The notes beneath the pieces were generated by a model, which saw only the letters and a list, made by a program, of their open reading frames with translations, had not been told where the DNA came from and made no database searches. The position numbers were made by a program, and so were the translations under genes. This document shows positions 42,901 to 49,788 of a DNA stretch of 64,000 nt, piece by piece. This DNA is from Corynebacterium tuberculostearicum (lineage in GTDB: Bacteria; Actinomycetota; Actinomycetes; Mycobacteriales; Mycobacteriaceae), in contig NZ_CP065972.1 in the NCBI RefSeq assembly GCF_016127015.1, positions 1,860,001 through 1,924,000 on the forward strand, in the 5' to 3' direction. The first letter of the stretch is position 1. Each line of letters opens with the position of its first letter.

Positions 42901-43519
42901 TAAACGTCTCCAGATCACCATGAAAATCGGGAAACAGTTGCCCCGTGGCGTGGCCGCCGCCTTGAGTAAGGGTGCCGTTAATTACAGCTAAAGACTGTGC
43001 TGCTGCCGCAGGGGCACCAATGATGGCAGACAGATAAACCCAGTATTCCTTTACGGTTTCCTTGTCACCTGCATCAAGTGCGTCGCGCAGCTTGGTGGCA
43101 AGATAGATGGCGCCATCTTCGTAATCTGGGTTGATATGCTCGCTATCAAATCGAAGCATATCCGCATTTTCCATCAAATAAGGTTGCTTGTTACCCATCG
43201 GAGTCTGCCGACCTGGATCAATACAAAGCGCCCAGCCAACGTTATTGCTCTTATTGCCATTTCGCGAAGGGTTTCCGTCCTGCCGGGTATTCGGCTTACC
43301 AGCCCAAACTAGGTTGCCCCAAGAGGCATCCCAACCTTCACCGCCGCGACTATGAACGTCGGACAGATCAGTATTCGGCGTCGGCATTTCTACGCCAAAT
43401 TTACTTTCCTCCGCTTTCGCACCCGGAACGGTGACCATGGCCGCAACTACCGCAATCGCAGCAAGCACTGCAGTAAAGACCATCCACCCCTCTCGGGATA
43501 TGTTTCTTAATTTACTCAT
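36989..43519 (-). CDS. Giant VaFE-repeat, thioester-domain surface adhesin
   Basis: 2176 residues. A signal peptide ends about residue 36 (GAKA). An N-terminal thioester (TQXA-like) domain has NVGWALCIDPG with Cys99 and AAAAQSLAV with Gln175, expected to form a reactive thioester that can bind host amines. A P/E/T-rich spacer follows, then ten VaFE domains, each with a conserved Thr (DTVTYKDLVPGK), VAFE/AAVAFEEL and a final Gln (NDEKQTV); in this family Thr and Gln form an ester cross-link. Two near-identical Ser/Glu-rich linkers lie after domains 4 and 7, and about 28 tetrapeptides [ED][NKE]PG lie between domains 9 and 10. The C-terminus has one hydrophobic segment, PWWLILIPGIGLGKII, then a His/Asn/Gly-rich tail and ALPSNADRVEIKS. 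No LPXTG is seen. AGAGGAAAG precedes the ATG. Confidence 0.9.
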   Translation of the reverse strand: MSKLRNISREGWMVFTAVLAAIAVVAAMVTVPGAKAEESKFGVEMPTPNTDLSDVHSRGGEGWDASWGNLVWAGKPNTRQDGNPSRNGNKSNNVGWALCIDPGRQTPMGNKQPYLMENADMLRFDSEHINPDYEDGAIYLATKLRDALDAGDKETVKEYWVYLSAIIGAPAAAAQSLAVINGTLTQGGGHATGQLFPDFHGDLETFTKLTGLRVVSENPVKFERDPNIDVPKAPNGAYITIVAPNGKAEGAPQAQRIMPADQPGLPDNPDNGGGSEQPTTSDENTTEETTSENPEEETSSSETTTDSEPTESEETTTEDTDEPTPGKTTDVVPNPDPTPTTEKQEKDLNPKIETEASFDGDKQQVVAGATVKDKVHYEGLVQGKKYTLKAELRNKAADKNGEHAILGTGSETFEAKGESGDVEVMIDVDKQLEKPVAAAVAFEKLYSHEVDENGKDAPNDSEDGNLIETHEDIDDEAQTVNTKWNPEIRTEAKIKDGNRVEKGATVIDTVTYKDLVPGKKYTLKAKLISKADGKTELGEGSVELVPEESAGEQDVEITVNDKADPAVDAAVAFEKLVSTEVDKDGNETTGSTDENVIATHENINDEKQTVNTKWNPSIKTKADFDNASQVKAGVTVKDTVEYTDLVPGKEYTLKAELRNKAENDKGEHEVVGKGEVTFTPKKSAGEQVVDIKVNDDVEGVVKAAVAYEDLYSKQVDENGKETPNSDEEKKITEHRDINDEAQTVTSKMEPSIGTKAEKAEGDEIKAGTVITDTVKYNDLVPGKEYTLNAELRSKVKDDNGEYPVIGHGEKTFAPSASEGEVEVKITVDEGVTEAVDEAVAFEYLTSTAVNKNGEDSTTGEKNYIAEHTNIEDKAQTVKSDKPSETTTPSTTTTDVVPGTPGDGGEGETSEPSSSEDSSTPKTSETFESEEPGDSESEKPSESEEPSESESSEPSESESVETTSSEASETSESDEPSDYGSTTPEKPGEPSESTEPNEPGTPGGGDEKDTPRIFTKAEFGDDSQEVIAGAKVNDTVEFHNLVSGKEYTLKAELISKVDGKTVLGTGEKTFTPDSADGDVVVEITVNDDVTKPVQAAVAFEYLTSTQVNENGDDEPTDEGTPNDIAKHDDINDKDQTVTSKPRISTNADFANGSKEVVAGATVIDTVDYFNLIPGKEYKLSAELISKKDGETVLGKGEATVKPESANGQAEVKITVSDDVKEPVEAAVAFEELTSTDVNDKGEDTPDTTPEKPNHIAEHKDINDENQTVTSHKNAIVSTNADFEGDLREVVAGAEIVDQVSYEGLVPGKEYFLDAQLISKEDGKTVLGETKGHKFTPKSANGTEAVTITVSDKVTEPVEAAVAFETLTSKVVNDKGEDTPDNDKPNEIGEHKDIDDDDQTVTSEDEPETSAPETTTSKEEVPGTPGDGDETCESEEPGDSESEKPSESEEPSESESSEPSESESVETTSSEASETSESDEPSDCGSTTPEKPGEPSESTEPNEPGTPGDGDEKDTPKVSTNADFEGGLREVVAGAKVVDQVSYEGLVPGKEYTLDAQLISKEDGKTVLGETKGHKFTPENANGTEAVTITVSDKVTEPVEAAVAFETLTSTQVDKHGEDNPTDEDNPNPVGEHKDINDDDQTVTSEDFEKTPKITTNADFEKGSHEVVAGAKIVDEVTYEGLVPGKEYTLKAELINKKDGKSVLGEGEATFTPEKSKGMVPVSITVNDDVKEPVQAAVAFEELTSTEVNDKGEETPDTNPEKPNHIAEHKDINDKNQTVPKDEPGENPGEKPGDEPGENPGEKPGENPGEKPGENPGENPGDEPGENPGEKPGEKPGENPGEKPGENPGENPGENPGEKPGENPGENPGEKPGENPGENPGEKPGENPGENPGETTELTEPWITTNADFEKGSHEVVAGAKIVDEVTYEGLVPGKEYTLKAELINKKDGKSVLGEGEATFTPEKSKGMVPVTITVNDDVKEPVQAAVAFEELTSTEVNNKGEETPDTNPEKPNHIAEHKDINDDAQTVTSHEVHGQDTPGGSSDGSSNGSSHSSSKGKTPWWLILIPGIGLGKIIKDHHDHNDHGSHNGGHGDNTGNHDGGNGKHTDGHNGGNGHEVKGQDAPEGGNSDNGHGRGVEVQGQQPEETGNALPSNADRVEIKSVPSGATELEPGMQDYIK
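37461..37816. repeat. VaFE domain 10 copy of a 356-base direct duplication
   Basis: About 356 bases here and at 38208-38563 differ at about four places. They encode VaFE domains 10 and 9, which are otherwise much less alike than other pairs in the protein, so this duplication is recent. Confidence 0.85.
37848..38183. repeat. 12-base tandem repeat encoding [ED][NKE]PG tetrapeptides
   Basis: About 28 imperfect units of TCACCNGG[AC]TTC read on the plus strand, coding ENPG, EKPG and DEPG on the minus strand. Such arrays change length by slippage and form an extended Pro/Gly stalk. Confidence 0.9.
38208..38563. repeat. VaFE domain 9 copy of the 356-base direct duplication
   Basis: Partner of 37461-37816. 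The two copies flank the tetrapeptide array, so the array lies between direct repeats that could recombine and delete it. Confidence 0.85.
38978..39239. repeat. Ser/Glu-rich linker, copy B of a 262-base direct repeat
   Basis: Nearly identical to 40490-40751, with five differences by eye. Two of the differences make Cys codons in this copy where the other has Phe and Tyr. Confidence 0.9.
40490..40751. repeat. Ser/Glu-rich linker, copy A of a 262-base direct repeat
   Basis: Lies between VaFE domains 4 and 5; encodes SESE-type repeats. See 38978-39239 for the second copy. Confidence 0.9.
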
Positions 43520-44182
43520 TCTTTCCTCTTCGAGCGGTACAAATACTTACATTCGTTTTCCTGCACGGCGAGTGTTTTCGCTGAACAGAACCTGAAATTG
43601 AGACTTGAACACACTGCAGTTAATCCGGGTTTTGAACCCAAATCTGGATTAACTCTTATTGTGCTCTCAGGATAATATCACGGGAAAATTTAAGGCGCCA
43701 GTCAGGAAACATTAGAAAACTGCACGTTATGCAGGATTTCTAATCTCACACCCACAGGTAGATGCTTTTATTTTCACGGGCAGCCCAGTTTTAAATACAT
43801 ATGTTCGACGCCCGCTAGGTATTTTCTTAGGCTAGAGAGTTAAACTGGTAACTTAACTATTACTAAGATTAGATTTAACTAGACCCATGTAAACACTCCA
43901 TACGCTGCGTTTTATTTAATTTCAACCAAACTCTGGAGGGCGATTTGCATACAATTTCTTCGCGTTACTCCGGGGCCATCCATAGAAAGTTGGTGTTATA
44001 GGAGTGACTGGAGAGCACTCAATAGGGGTGGGCACACGTTCGATACCCTGGAGGTGTAGTAGTTTTAACCCTATTGCCATTCATCTCCAAGAAGGGAAGT
44101 GTGAGCGAAAACTCTGCCCAGAGTCGTCACAATCATACTTAGGGGTCTCGCACAAGGGTGAGGGAGAATTGGGTAAAGAAAA
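43520..44182. other. Long non-coding stretch upstream of the adhesin
   Basis: About 660 AT-richer bases before the giant adhesin's start. I see several imperfect repeats, for example GTTAATCCGGGTTTTGAACCCAAATCTGGATTAAC-like symmetry near 43618-43653. No gene is convincing; a 79-codon plus-strand frame at 44004-44243 runs into the terminator. It probably holds the adhesin promoter and regulator sites and could hide a small RNA. Confidence 0.4.
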
Positions 44183-44233
44183 ATCCGCACGGGCGTCGGC
44201 AAGCAGATGCTTTACCGAGGCCGCAGTGCGGAT
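44183..44233 (-). terminator. Terminator of the small secreted protein gene, with a motif copy in its loop
   Basis: ATCCGCAC (44183-44190) and GTGCGGAT (44226-44233) enclose a 35-base loop, and the minus strand continues GATTTTTC. The loop contains the recurring 11-mer at 44194-44204. Confidence 0.7.
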
Positions 44234-44251
44234 CCTGGAATGAATTAGGCC

Positions 44252-44575
44252 TTAAAGAACGGCAGTGACCTGGTAGCCCTTTTCCTGCAGGAGCTGGGAA
44301 ACTGCCTCGAAAGTATCGCCGTCCTTGTCCGGGTTGTAGGTCTCCGGATTCAGGGCAATATTGGCAGTGTCGCCCTCGTAGCGGACGCTGATGAACTCGT
44401 AGCCGGCTTCGGCATGGGCGGCGTCGATAAGAGCCTGCACGTCGTCGGTGTTGCCCTGCTCAGCAACAGCAACCTGCTTCTGCTCAGGTGCCGGCGCAGC
44501 CTCCGGTGCCGGGGTGCCCAGGCCGAAGAATCCCATAATGGTGGCAAGCAGGCCGCTCAAAAGCTTGATAATCAT
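44252..44575 (-). CDS. Small secreted or membrane-tethered protein of unknown function
   Basis: 107 residues beginning MIIKLLSGLLATIMGFFGLG, a hydrophobic segment that could be a signal or anchor. A ~25-residue A/P/E-rich linker and a folded-looking ~60-residue domain follow: DDVQALIDAAHAEAGYEFIS, EGDTANIALNPETYNPDKDG and LLQEKGYQVTAVL. The start at 44575 has GGGAG 9 bases upstream; a longer frame from 44683 is less likely. I do not recognise the family. It stands alone between long non-coding stretches near the adhesin. Confidence 0.65.
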   Translation of the reverse strand: MIIKLLSGLLATIMGFFGLGTPAPEAAPAPEQKQVAVAEQGNTDDVQALIDAAHAEAGYEFISVRYEGDTANIALNPETYNPDKDGDTFEAVSQLLQEKGYQVTAVL

Positions 44576-44949
44576 TGGAGTAACTCCCTGTGTTGAAATA
44601 CGCGGGAATTGGGCCCGCGAAAGCTGAAAACTCTCTGTACTTAAAGCGAACTTAACTTTAGATGAGTTTTTGGTTATGTTCAACAGGGAAGGGCCTATGC
44701 TGGCATGTCACGGCCTTTCGGGCAGCTTAAAGGGCACTGAAATGCCACAGCGCCCGTGCCCCGTCTCAGGGGCGGTACACGGGCGCTTTCGCTCAATTAG
44801 GGCTAAATCCCTTAGAGGGACCAAGAGCTAGGCAAAGTATAGGAACCTTTGTTGTCTGCTTGGAGGGCTAGAAAAACATCGTGCAGAGAGCCAGTTCAGC
44901 TGTGCTAGAGAGTGGGGGCTCTCACACCACGCTAATAAGGACCACATCC
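44576..44949. other. Non-coding stretch between the small protein gene and purA
   Basis: Contains the hairpin at 44750-44786 and an inverted repeat GAGAGCC ... GGCTCTC at 44884-44921. The part next to 44576 should carry the promoter of the small secreted protein. I see no tRNA fold or known riboswitch. Confidence 0.4.
44750..44786 (-). terminator. Hairpin terminator after purA
   Basis: GCGCCCGTG pairs with CACGGGCGC, with an inner CCCC/GGGG. It lies about 160 bases past the purA stop. The minus strand has no clear T-run, so the direction is uncertain. Confidence 0.55.
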
Positions 44950-46242
44950 TTACTGGTCTTCCATCACATCGTGACGAATGATGGTCTGGTCGCGGCCAGG
45001 GCCGACGCCGATGTAGGAAATGCGGCAGCCGGATAGCTCCTCTAGGCGCAGGACGTAGTCTTGGGCCTTCTGCGGTAGCTCCTCAAAGGTGGAGCATTCG
45101 GTAATGTCCTCGTCCCAGGCGGGCATGGTCTCGAAAATGGGCTCGGCGTGGTGGAACTCGGACTGGGTAAGCGGCAGTTCGTCGTAGCGCTTGCCGTCGA
45201 CGTCATAAGCCACGCAGATCGGAATCTCACCGATGCCGGTAAGAACGTCCAGCTTAGTCAGGAAGTAATCCGTAAAACCGTTCACGCGGGTGGCGTAGCG
45301 CGCAATGACGGAGTCGTACCAACCACAACGGCGCTTGCGGCCGGTGTTCACACCAATCTCACCGCCGGTGGTCTGCAGGTACTCGCCCCACTTATCAAAG
45401 AGCTCGGTGGGGAACGGACCAGCACCCACGCGGGTGGTGTAGGCCTTGATGATGCCCAGGGAGGTCTTGATGCGGGTTGGGCCAATGCCGGAGCCCACGG
45501 AAGCACCGCCGGCAGTCGGGTTAGACGAGGTCACGAACGGGTAAGTGCCGTGGTCCACATCCAGCATGGTGGCCTGGCCGCCCTCCATGAGCACGTGCTT
45601 GCCAGCTTCGAGGGCTTTGTTGAGCTCCAGCTCAGCATCGATAACCATCGGGCGCAGGCGATCGCGGTAGCTCAGGAAGTACTCCACAATCTGATCTGCC
45701 TCGATGGCCTTGCGGTTGTACATCTTCACCAGCATCTGGTTCTTGATATCCAGCGCGGATTCCACCTTCTGGCGCAGGATAGACTCATCAAAGATGTCCT
45801 GCACGCGGATGCCAATGCGCGCCACCTTATCGGCGTAGGTCGGGCCAATGCCGCGGCCGGTGGTGCCGATAGCGCGCTTGCCCAGGAAGCGTTCCTGCAC
45901 GCGGTCCAGGGTCTGGTGGTACGGCGCCACTAGATGCGCATTGGCGGAAATCTTCAGGCGCGAGGCGTTCGCGCCGCGGGCCTCAAGGCCATCAATTTCA
46001 TCAAAGAGCGCCTCAAGGTTGATCACTACGCCATTGCCCAGCACCGGGGTAGCGTTCTCAGACAAGATGCCGGCTGGCAGGAGCTTCAGCTCATATTTAT
46101 CGCCGCCTACCACGACGGTGTGGCCGGCATTATTGCCGCCGTTCGGCTTGACCACGTAGTCAACCTTGCCGCCGAGGATGTCGGTCGCTTTGCCCTTGCC
46201 TTCGTCGCCCCATTGGGCGCCGACAATGACGATCGCTGCCAT
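44950..46242 (-). CDS. purA: Adenylosuccinate synthetase
   Basis: A 430-residue GTP-dependent enzyme making adenylosuccinate from IMP and aspartate in AMP synthesis. It has [15 protein letters not shown] with the catalytic Asp, [10 protein letters not shown] with the catalytic His, [27 protein letters not shown], and the substrate Asp-loop near the C-terminus. The length is normal. The adjacent unknown gene is divergent, with 87 bases between start codons. Confidence 0.97.
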   Translation of the reverse strand: MAAIVIVGAQWGDEGKGKATDILGGKVDYVVKPNGGNNAGHTVVVGGDKYELKLLPAGILSENATPVLGNGVVINLEALFDEIDGLEARGANASRLKISANAHLVAPYHQTLDRVQERFLGKRAIGTTGRGIGPTYADKVARIGIRVQDIFDESILRQKVESALDIKNQMLVKMYNRKAIEADQIVEYFLSYRDRLRPMVIDAELELNKALEAGKHVLMEGGQATMLDVDHGTYPFVTSSNPTAGGASVGSGIGPTRIKTSLGIIKAYTTRVGAGPFPTELFDKWGEYLQTTGGEIGVNTGRKRRCGWYDSVIARYATRVNGFTDYFLTKLDVLTGIGEIPICVAYDVDGKRYDELPLTQSEFHHAEPIFETMPAWDEDITECSTFEELPQKAQDYVLRLEELSGCRISYIGVGPGRDQTIIRHDVMEDQ

Positions 46243-46329
46243 TGTTTAGTCACTTCCTCATTATTGAAGCCAAAATACTCTCCAACTTTACACTTTCCCG
46301 GCCCAAAAAGCGCGCGTAGCATGGTGCGC

Positions 46330-47169
46330 ATGCGTTTTTTGTTCCTCCGCTGCGGCGCTCTAGACATCCCCATGCCCGCTGAGGCCCACGATCTTTCGGC
46401 CGTTCCTACTCGCAAAGAGCTCGCGCTTATCGACGCCTTCTTATCCCCCCTCCTTCCCACCGACCCCACCCCCTCCCTCGACGACATCGCCGCCCAACCC
46501 GACGTCCGCCACCTCGGCGCGCCGGAGCCAGCCCCACAGGCCCCACACCTAGTAGAGCCCGCCCGCATCGTCGTCGCCGGCTCCGATGCTGCGCTTTCGG
46601 CCGTGCTCACTCGCCTCATGCGCTCCGACCGCCTCTGGGCCGAGGTCGCTTTCATCCCCGTCCCCTCGGCCGCAGCATCCGCCTCCACCCCGTCCGCGGC
46701 CGCGCAGAACTGGGGCCTTCCCACCGCCCCGGCCGAAGCCCTCGATTTCGCCCGCACCGCCCCGGTCCGCCCAGCTCCGCTCATCCGCAACGATTCTGGC
46801 CTCGCAGTCGCTGGCTCTGCCACCATCTCGGACGCCACAAACGGCGCTTTCACCGGCGAAATCATCATCGATGACCACACCCTAGCCGCCACCTCCCCCA
46901 AGACCTTCGGCGCACGCCTAGTCCCAATGACCGACGCCCCCGGCATCCTCGCCGCCCGCGCTACCTCCCCCGTCGAGTCGCAGGGCCGCCTCCGCTCGCT
47001 CCTGCGCAAGCCCGGCCAGCTCGACCCCGAATCCGTGCGCACCGGCCGCGCCGTCCAGGCCGGCGGCCCACAGCTGCGCGTCATCGTCGATTCGGTCCCT
47101 CACAAGCGGCCGGTGACCCGCGTGACCTTCTACCGCCACCTGCGCGACCTCCAGATCGTCCGTCCTTAG
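46330..47169 (+). CDS. Conserved corynebacterial protein of unknown function
   Basis: 279 residues starting MRFLFLRCGALDIPM. The middle is rich in A, P, S and T. A stretch resembling a Rossmann or lipid-kinase-like loop is ARIVVAGSDAALSAVLTRLM near residues 78-97. The end TRVTFYRHLRDLQIVRP is conserved-looking. ATG 46330 has TAGCAT 7 bases upstream and no ribosome site, fitting a leaderless mRNA; ATG 46321 is the alternative. A gene at this place next to purA exists in C. glutamicum. I cannot assign a function. Confidence 0.7.
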   Translation: MRFLFLRCGALDIPMPAEAHDLSAVPTRKELALIDAFLSPLLPTDPTPSLDDIAAQPDVRHLGAPEPAPQAPHLVEPARIVVAGSDAALSAVLTRLMRSDRLWAEVAFIPVPSAAASASTPSAAAQNWGLPTAPAEALDFARTAPVRPAPLIRNDSGLAVAGSATISDATNGAFTGEIIIDDHTLAATSPKTFGARLVPMTDAPGILAARATSPVESQGRLRSLLRKPGQLDPESVRTGRAVQAGGPQLRVIVDSVPHKRPVTRVTFYRHLRDLQIVRP

Positions 47170-47222
47170 CCCCGCGCGACGTCACTCATTGCGCACGGCG
47201 TCTTTATCTACGCGCGAGGACG

Positions 47223-48410
47223 CTAGTCCTCGCGCCCCCACACCTCCGGCGGGTAGGCCGGGTGCTGCGAGGTCGGCACCAGGTGCGCCACGGCCGACTC
47301 ACGCGACAGCCCACACACCATCAGCATGTCTACGACGAGGGAGCGCGTCTGGCCCAGAATCATATAGGCCGATAACGTGCCGTCCTTGTCGATGATGTCC
47401 AGCCCGGCGCGCCCGCCCACGATGCGCAGGCGCTGCACAAGGTCCGGAATTTCAATCGCTTCGTCGTGCCCGTGCTTTTTGCCCCGTCCGTAGAGCTCAC
47501 TTACAGCGAGCATGATTTCAGAAAGCTCATCGAGCAATTCCACCTGCTCATCCGAAACCTTGTCGCGGTCCTCCGTCAGGCCCAGCGCCTGGCGGGAGAG
47601 CACGCGCACACCGCGGACCGCGTTATCCACCGGCATGAGGATGCGCTCCAGCGATCGAATGCTGCGCCGCGAGGCCCACAACAGCGGCGAGACCTCCGAG
47701 GCCTCCCTACCCGATTGCGCCGCGCTCAACAGAGTATTGACGCTATTTTGCGTACCACGCACCGCCTCGCGTGCGTCGCGGATGACGGCGGGGTCTTGCT
47801 GGCGGATGCCATAGGTGACGTCGGCAAGAATGCTCGAGGCAATCTTTAACACCTTCGATACCTCGCGACGCGCCTCCACCAACGGGGAATTGGGAATCAG
47901 CGCAATGGTTATCAGGCCAATGCCCGAGCCAATCATCGCGTCGATCGCGCGGTGCAGGCCACCCGGACCCTCCGTCGGTGGGAAAATCGTCGCAATCAAA
48001 ATCGCGCCAAAGACAATCTGGTTGGTCACGAGCGGCGACTTAGTCAAAAACGAGCCCACCACCAGGCCCGCGCCCACAATGAAGAAAATCTGGAACGGTC
48101 CCTGCCCCACAATCTGGAAGAGCAGGTCGCCCACGGCCACGCCGATGATGCCGCCAATCGACATCTCCAGCGCCTTTTTCATCCTGTCCCCACCGGACAT
48201 CCCCAGAATGATGACCGCAGAAATCGGCGCAAAGAACGGCTGCGGGTGCCCCACCACATCGCCGGCCACCCAGTACGCGAGCGCCGAACCAATGGTCGCC
48301 TGGACGATGTAGACAAACCGCGCGCGGATGCGGTTTACCCGCGAGAGCACCGAGCGGTCAATCACCCGCAGCTTTTCCCGCGTTGAGACTCTTTCCTTCG
48401 CTTCCGACAT
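47223..48410 (-). CDS. FUSC family membrane protein (aromatic acid exporter-like)
   Basis: A 395-residue protein with five or six N-terminal hydrophobic segments, VYIVQATIGSALAYWVAG, PFFAPISAVIILGMSGGD and IFFIVGAGLVVGSFLT, typical of the FUSC/ArAE fold. A long cytoplasmic helical domain follows from about residue 170. The family exports aromatic acids or similar compounds; the substrate is unknown. ATG 48410 is preferred over 48422. It is divergent from the HNH gene; FUSC genes are often near purA in Corynebacterium. Confidence 0.82.
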   Translation of the reverse strand: MSEAKERVSTREKLRVIDRSVLSRVNRIRARFVYIVQATIGSALAYWVAGDVVGHPQPFFAPISAVIILGMSGGDRMKKALEMSIGGIIGVAVGDLLFQIVGQGPFQIFFIVGAGLVVGSFLTKSPLVTNQIVFGAILIATIFPPTEGPGGLHRAIDAMIGSGIGLITIALIPNSPLVEARREVSKVLKIASSILADVTYGIRQQDPAVIRDAREAVRGTQNSVNTLLSAAQSGREASEVSPLLWASRRSIRSLERILMPVDNAVRGVRVLSRQALGLTEDRDKVSDEQVELLDELSEIMLAVSELYGRGKKHGHDEAIEIPDLVQRLRIVGGRAGLDIIDKDGTLSAYMILGQTRSLVVDMLMVCGLSRESAVAHLVPTSQHPAYPPEVWGRED

Positions 48411-48587
48411 GACTTCCAGCATAGAAGACCGCCCCTACCATCGCCGTCGTCCCCGCGCATCTCGGCCGTCGGCTGGCCTGTGGATAGCTCTTGCCGACGC
48501 CCCCTTCTCCCCCACCTATCCACAATTTCGCCCTTCCCGGCCGCGCACCGCTTGTTCGGTCCTCACGTGCCCTTTAGCTTCGGCCGT

Positions 48588-49649
48588 GTGAACACCGAAT
48601 TTCTCTTGCTATGCCGCCGCGGCGTCGACCTCGTCGCCGAGTTTCAGGGCTGCTCCGAAGACTCACTCCTCGAGGCCGGAGCCAGCCCCCTTTTGGCTGC
48701 CCAGCTCGCCCGCCTGCAACACGTCTACTTCGGCCGCACATCCAATAGCCGCAAGCAACGCCTCGCGCGCGACGCCGCCCGCAGCCGCGCCCATGACCTC
48801 GCCACGCTCGATAGCATCGAGTCCTATACCCGCCGCGTGCGAGATAGCAACCGCGCCTGGGACCTGCGCTTAGAGCTCTGCCGCACCGAGGCCCGCCTCA
48901 TCCCTTCTGTGGCCAAGAAGCTCCTCAAACAGCTCAATCCGCCCCGCCGCCCTGAGCCCGGCGTGCGCTATACCCGCCGCCCCGACGGACCCCACACCAT
49001 CTCCATTACGGCCGATCCCACCGATATCGCCGATATCAAGGGCGTGCTCTCCTCCGTCAATAAAGACGATCCCCTCGCCGCCGCCAAGAAGGTCCTCCTC
49101 GAGGGCAACCCCGGCACGCTGCCGGCCGTGCACACCAACGTCATCCTCACCCTAGACCAGCTCGACCGCATCGTCGCCGCACCCTCCAATGCCACCGATA
49201 TCACCCTCCAGCTCACCAACGGCGCCCGCATGACCGGCGCACAGCTGGTTGCCCGCGCTCTCGCCCAGCGCGGCTACGTCAGTCTTGTTCACCCCGAACA
49301 CGGCCCGGTAAACCTGTATCGCACCGAGCGCATGGCCACATGGAAACAGCGCATGCTCGCCTCGGCCGAGCATCCCGTGTGCGCCTGGCCGGGGTGCAAT
49401 ACGCCTGCCGACGACGCCCAAGTCCACCACCTCACCGCGTGGTCCGCCGGCGGGCCCACCAACCAAGAAAATCTGGTCACCTTGTGCGCGCACCACAACG
49501 CCGTCAACCAAGATGACCCCTCGCGGTCCACAGAACGCGGCCGCATGGTGCGCGTAAATGGCCGCATCGCTTGGGTACCGCCGTGGAGCAATACCCCACG
49601 CTTCGTCCCCAGCCCCGCTAGGCCGCCAAGCCCCAACCACAACCTTTAA
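48588..49649 (+). CDS. HNH endonuclease of the DUF222/13E12 type
   Basis: A 353-residue protein. A helical N-terminal DUF222-like domain covers about 1-240. A C-terminal HNH nuclease motif is CAWPGCNTPADDAQVHHL then ENLVTLCAHHNAVNQ, with Cys pairs and the catalytic His in HHL. Such genes are common in actinobacteria, partly as mobile or repeated families; their role is unknown. GTG at 48588 is chosen because TAGCTT lies 7 bases before it, as for a leaderless start; an upstream frame to 48480 would add 36 residues containing a motif copy at 48489-48499. The DNA is more C-rich than its neighbours. Confidence 0.82.
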   Translation: MNTEFLLLCRRGVDLVAEFQGCSEDSLLEAGASPLLAAQLARLQHVYFGRTSNSRKQRLARDAARSRAHDLATLDSIESYTRRVRDSNRAWDLRLELCRTEARLIPSVAKKLLKQLNPPRRPEPGVRYTRRPDGPHTISITADPTDIADIKGVLSSVNKDDPLAAAKKVLLEGNPGTLPAVHTNVILTLDQLDRIVAAPSNATDITLQLTNGARMTGAQLVARALAQRGYVSLVHPEHGPVNLYRTERMATWKQRMLASAEHPVCAWPGCNTPADDAQVHHLTAWSAGGPTNQENLVTLCAHHNAVNQDDPSRSTERGRMVRVNGRIAWVPPWSNTPRFVPSPARPPSPNHNL

Positions 49650-49707
49650 CTGCGCCGGCAGATCACCAAGCCCCGGCCTAAAATCGCCCCGGCCGAGAGA
49701 ACGAAAA

Positions 49708-49735
49708 AGCCGCCTCCCACGCGGGGGAAGCGGCT
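49708..49735 (-). terminator. Rho-independent terminator of fba
   Basis: AGCCGC and GCGGCT with inner CTCCC/GGGGG; the minus strand continues GGCTTTTTCG. About 54 bases past the fba stop. Confidence 0.85.
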
Positions 49736-49788
49736 CATTCGGCATGCCTATGTACGAGGCTGCCTCAACTTAGGGCATCGCGGCCAAG

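Noticed and set aside
37100..42991. A 1963-codon open frame on the strand opposite the adhesin, full of LTR repeats
   Set aside because: It is the mirror of the repeats and codon bias of the adhesin gene. It has no ribosome site, no plausible protein fold and ends where the repeats end.
44820..44945. tRNA or riboswitch before or after purA
   Set aside because: The GAGAGCC/GGCTCTC repeat does not build a cloverleaf, and I see no purine-riboswitch core.
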